Assembly: GCA_016763335.1 (NCBI GenBank)
Contig: JAESUD010000100.1
Span: 1 to 6,913 of the forward strand
DNA length: 6,913 bases
DNA from: Emcibacteraceae bacterium
GTDB taxonomy: Bacteria; Pseudomonadota; Alphaproteobacteria; Sphingomonadales; Emcibacteraceae
Direction: 5' to 3'
The first letter of the stretch is position 1. Each line of letters opens with the position of its first letter. The notes beneath the pieces are model-generated. The model was given only the letters and a program-made list of their open reading frames with translations. It was not told where the DNA came from and searched no databases. Below, piece by piece: positions 6,610-6,913 of this stretch. The translations under genes were made by a program, and so were the position numbers.

Positions 6610-6913
6610 TAGCTACTCATTCTAAATGTTAGATCAACAAGAATATCTTCTACATCGACGGCAACACCATTTACTATTCTTGGACGATATTTGTATTTTT
6701 GAATTGCTTTTATTGCGGAGTTTTCAAACATTTTTTGATTTGAGAATAAAGCTTTGATGTTTTTAGTCGTACCATCGGCCTTCACTGTAAGAGAAAGAAT
6801 TACAAATCCTTCAATTTGACTTTGAAGTGCATTATATGGGTATTTTGGTGCTTGCCGTATTATGGGTGCATATTCATTAGGATCGCCTTTGTTATAGGTT
6901 TTGCCGCGTTCAA
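6609..6913 (-). CDS. TonB_C-like domain protein, paralogue copy 4, only the C-terminal end in window
   Basis: An open minus-strand frame enters from the right edge and ends at TAA 6609-6611, giving 100 residues. It contains a TonB_C-like domain opening with PKYPYNALQSQIEGF, then VILSLTVKADGTTKNI, the core SAIKAIQKYKYRPRIVNG and a last strand ILVDLTFRM. Of the four copies this is the closest to the classical pattern (YPxxA, IEG, YxPxxxNG) and the closest to copy 2. The N-terminal signal peptide and TPR-like region expected from the family would lie beyond the window. The stop overlaps the possible start of copy 3 by one base, so the two are probably cotranscribed. Confidence 0.8.
   Translation of the reverse strand, partial: ERGKTYNKGDPNEYAPIIRQAPKYPYNALQSQIEGFVILSLTVKADGTTKNIKALFSNQKMFENSAIKAIQKYKYRPRIVNGVAVDVEDILVDLTFRMSS

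Larger units (their letters stand above)
3126..6913 (-). repeat. Tandem array of four diverged paralogous genes
   Basis: Four head-to-tail genes share one architecture: signal peptide, a conserved LYxEFxxLYANS block, TPR-like helices and a TonB_C-like domain. Full lengths after repair are 378, 372 and 379-386 residues, with the fourth partial. The copies are clearly related in protein but well diverged in DNA, so the duplications are not recent. The block is visibly richer in A and T than the metabolic genes to its left. The array may extend past 6913. Confidence 0.85.

Overview
The window holds two contrasting blocks. The left part (1-3048) is ordinary core metabolism. On the minus strand lies aroQ-accB-accC (type II 3-dehydroquinate dehydratase, then the biotin carrier and biotin carboxylase subunits of acetyl-CoA carboxylase); accC runs off the left edge. 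Divergent from it, on the plus strand, is thiS-thiG (sulfur carrier and thiazole synthase of thiamine biosynthesis). All five have intact reading frames and the expected catalytic residues. The aroQ-accB-accC order and the protein sequences suggest a Gram-negative proteobacterium, most likely an alphaproteobacterium. This is a judgement from memory of gene order and family sequence, not from a search.

The right part (3126-6913) is clearly more AT-rich and holds four tandem, same-strand (minus) paralogues. Where the whole length can be read, each has a signal peptide, a helical TPR-like region of about 250 residues and a C-terminal TonB_C-like domain of about 75 residues. In transcription order they are copy 4 (only its TonB_C end is in the window), copy 3 (broken by a -1 frameshift in an A-run), copy 2 (broken by an in-frame TGA exactly where TonB_C begins) and copy 1 (intact, 378 aa). 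Copies 4/3 overlap by 1 nt and copies 3/2 are 4 nt apart, so they look like one transcription unit. Copy 1 follows a 64-nt gap that has a candidate promoter, and it has a good ribosome binding site.

The most notable point is that both broken copies lose the same domain. As written, copies 2 and 3 would each make an exported TPR-like protein without TonB_C, while the sequence past each lesion stays open and well conserved. The possible explanations are recent pseudogenisation, switchable expression, recoding or sequence error; the sequence alone cannot decide between them. No mobile element, CRISPR array, tRNA or rRNA was seen.
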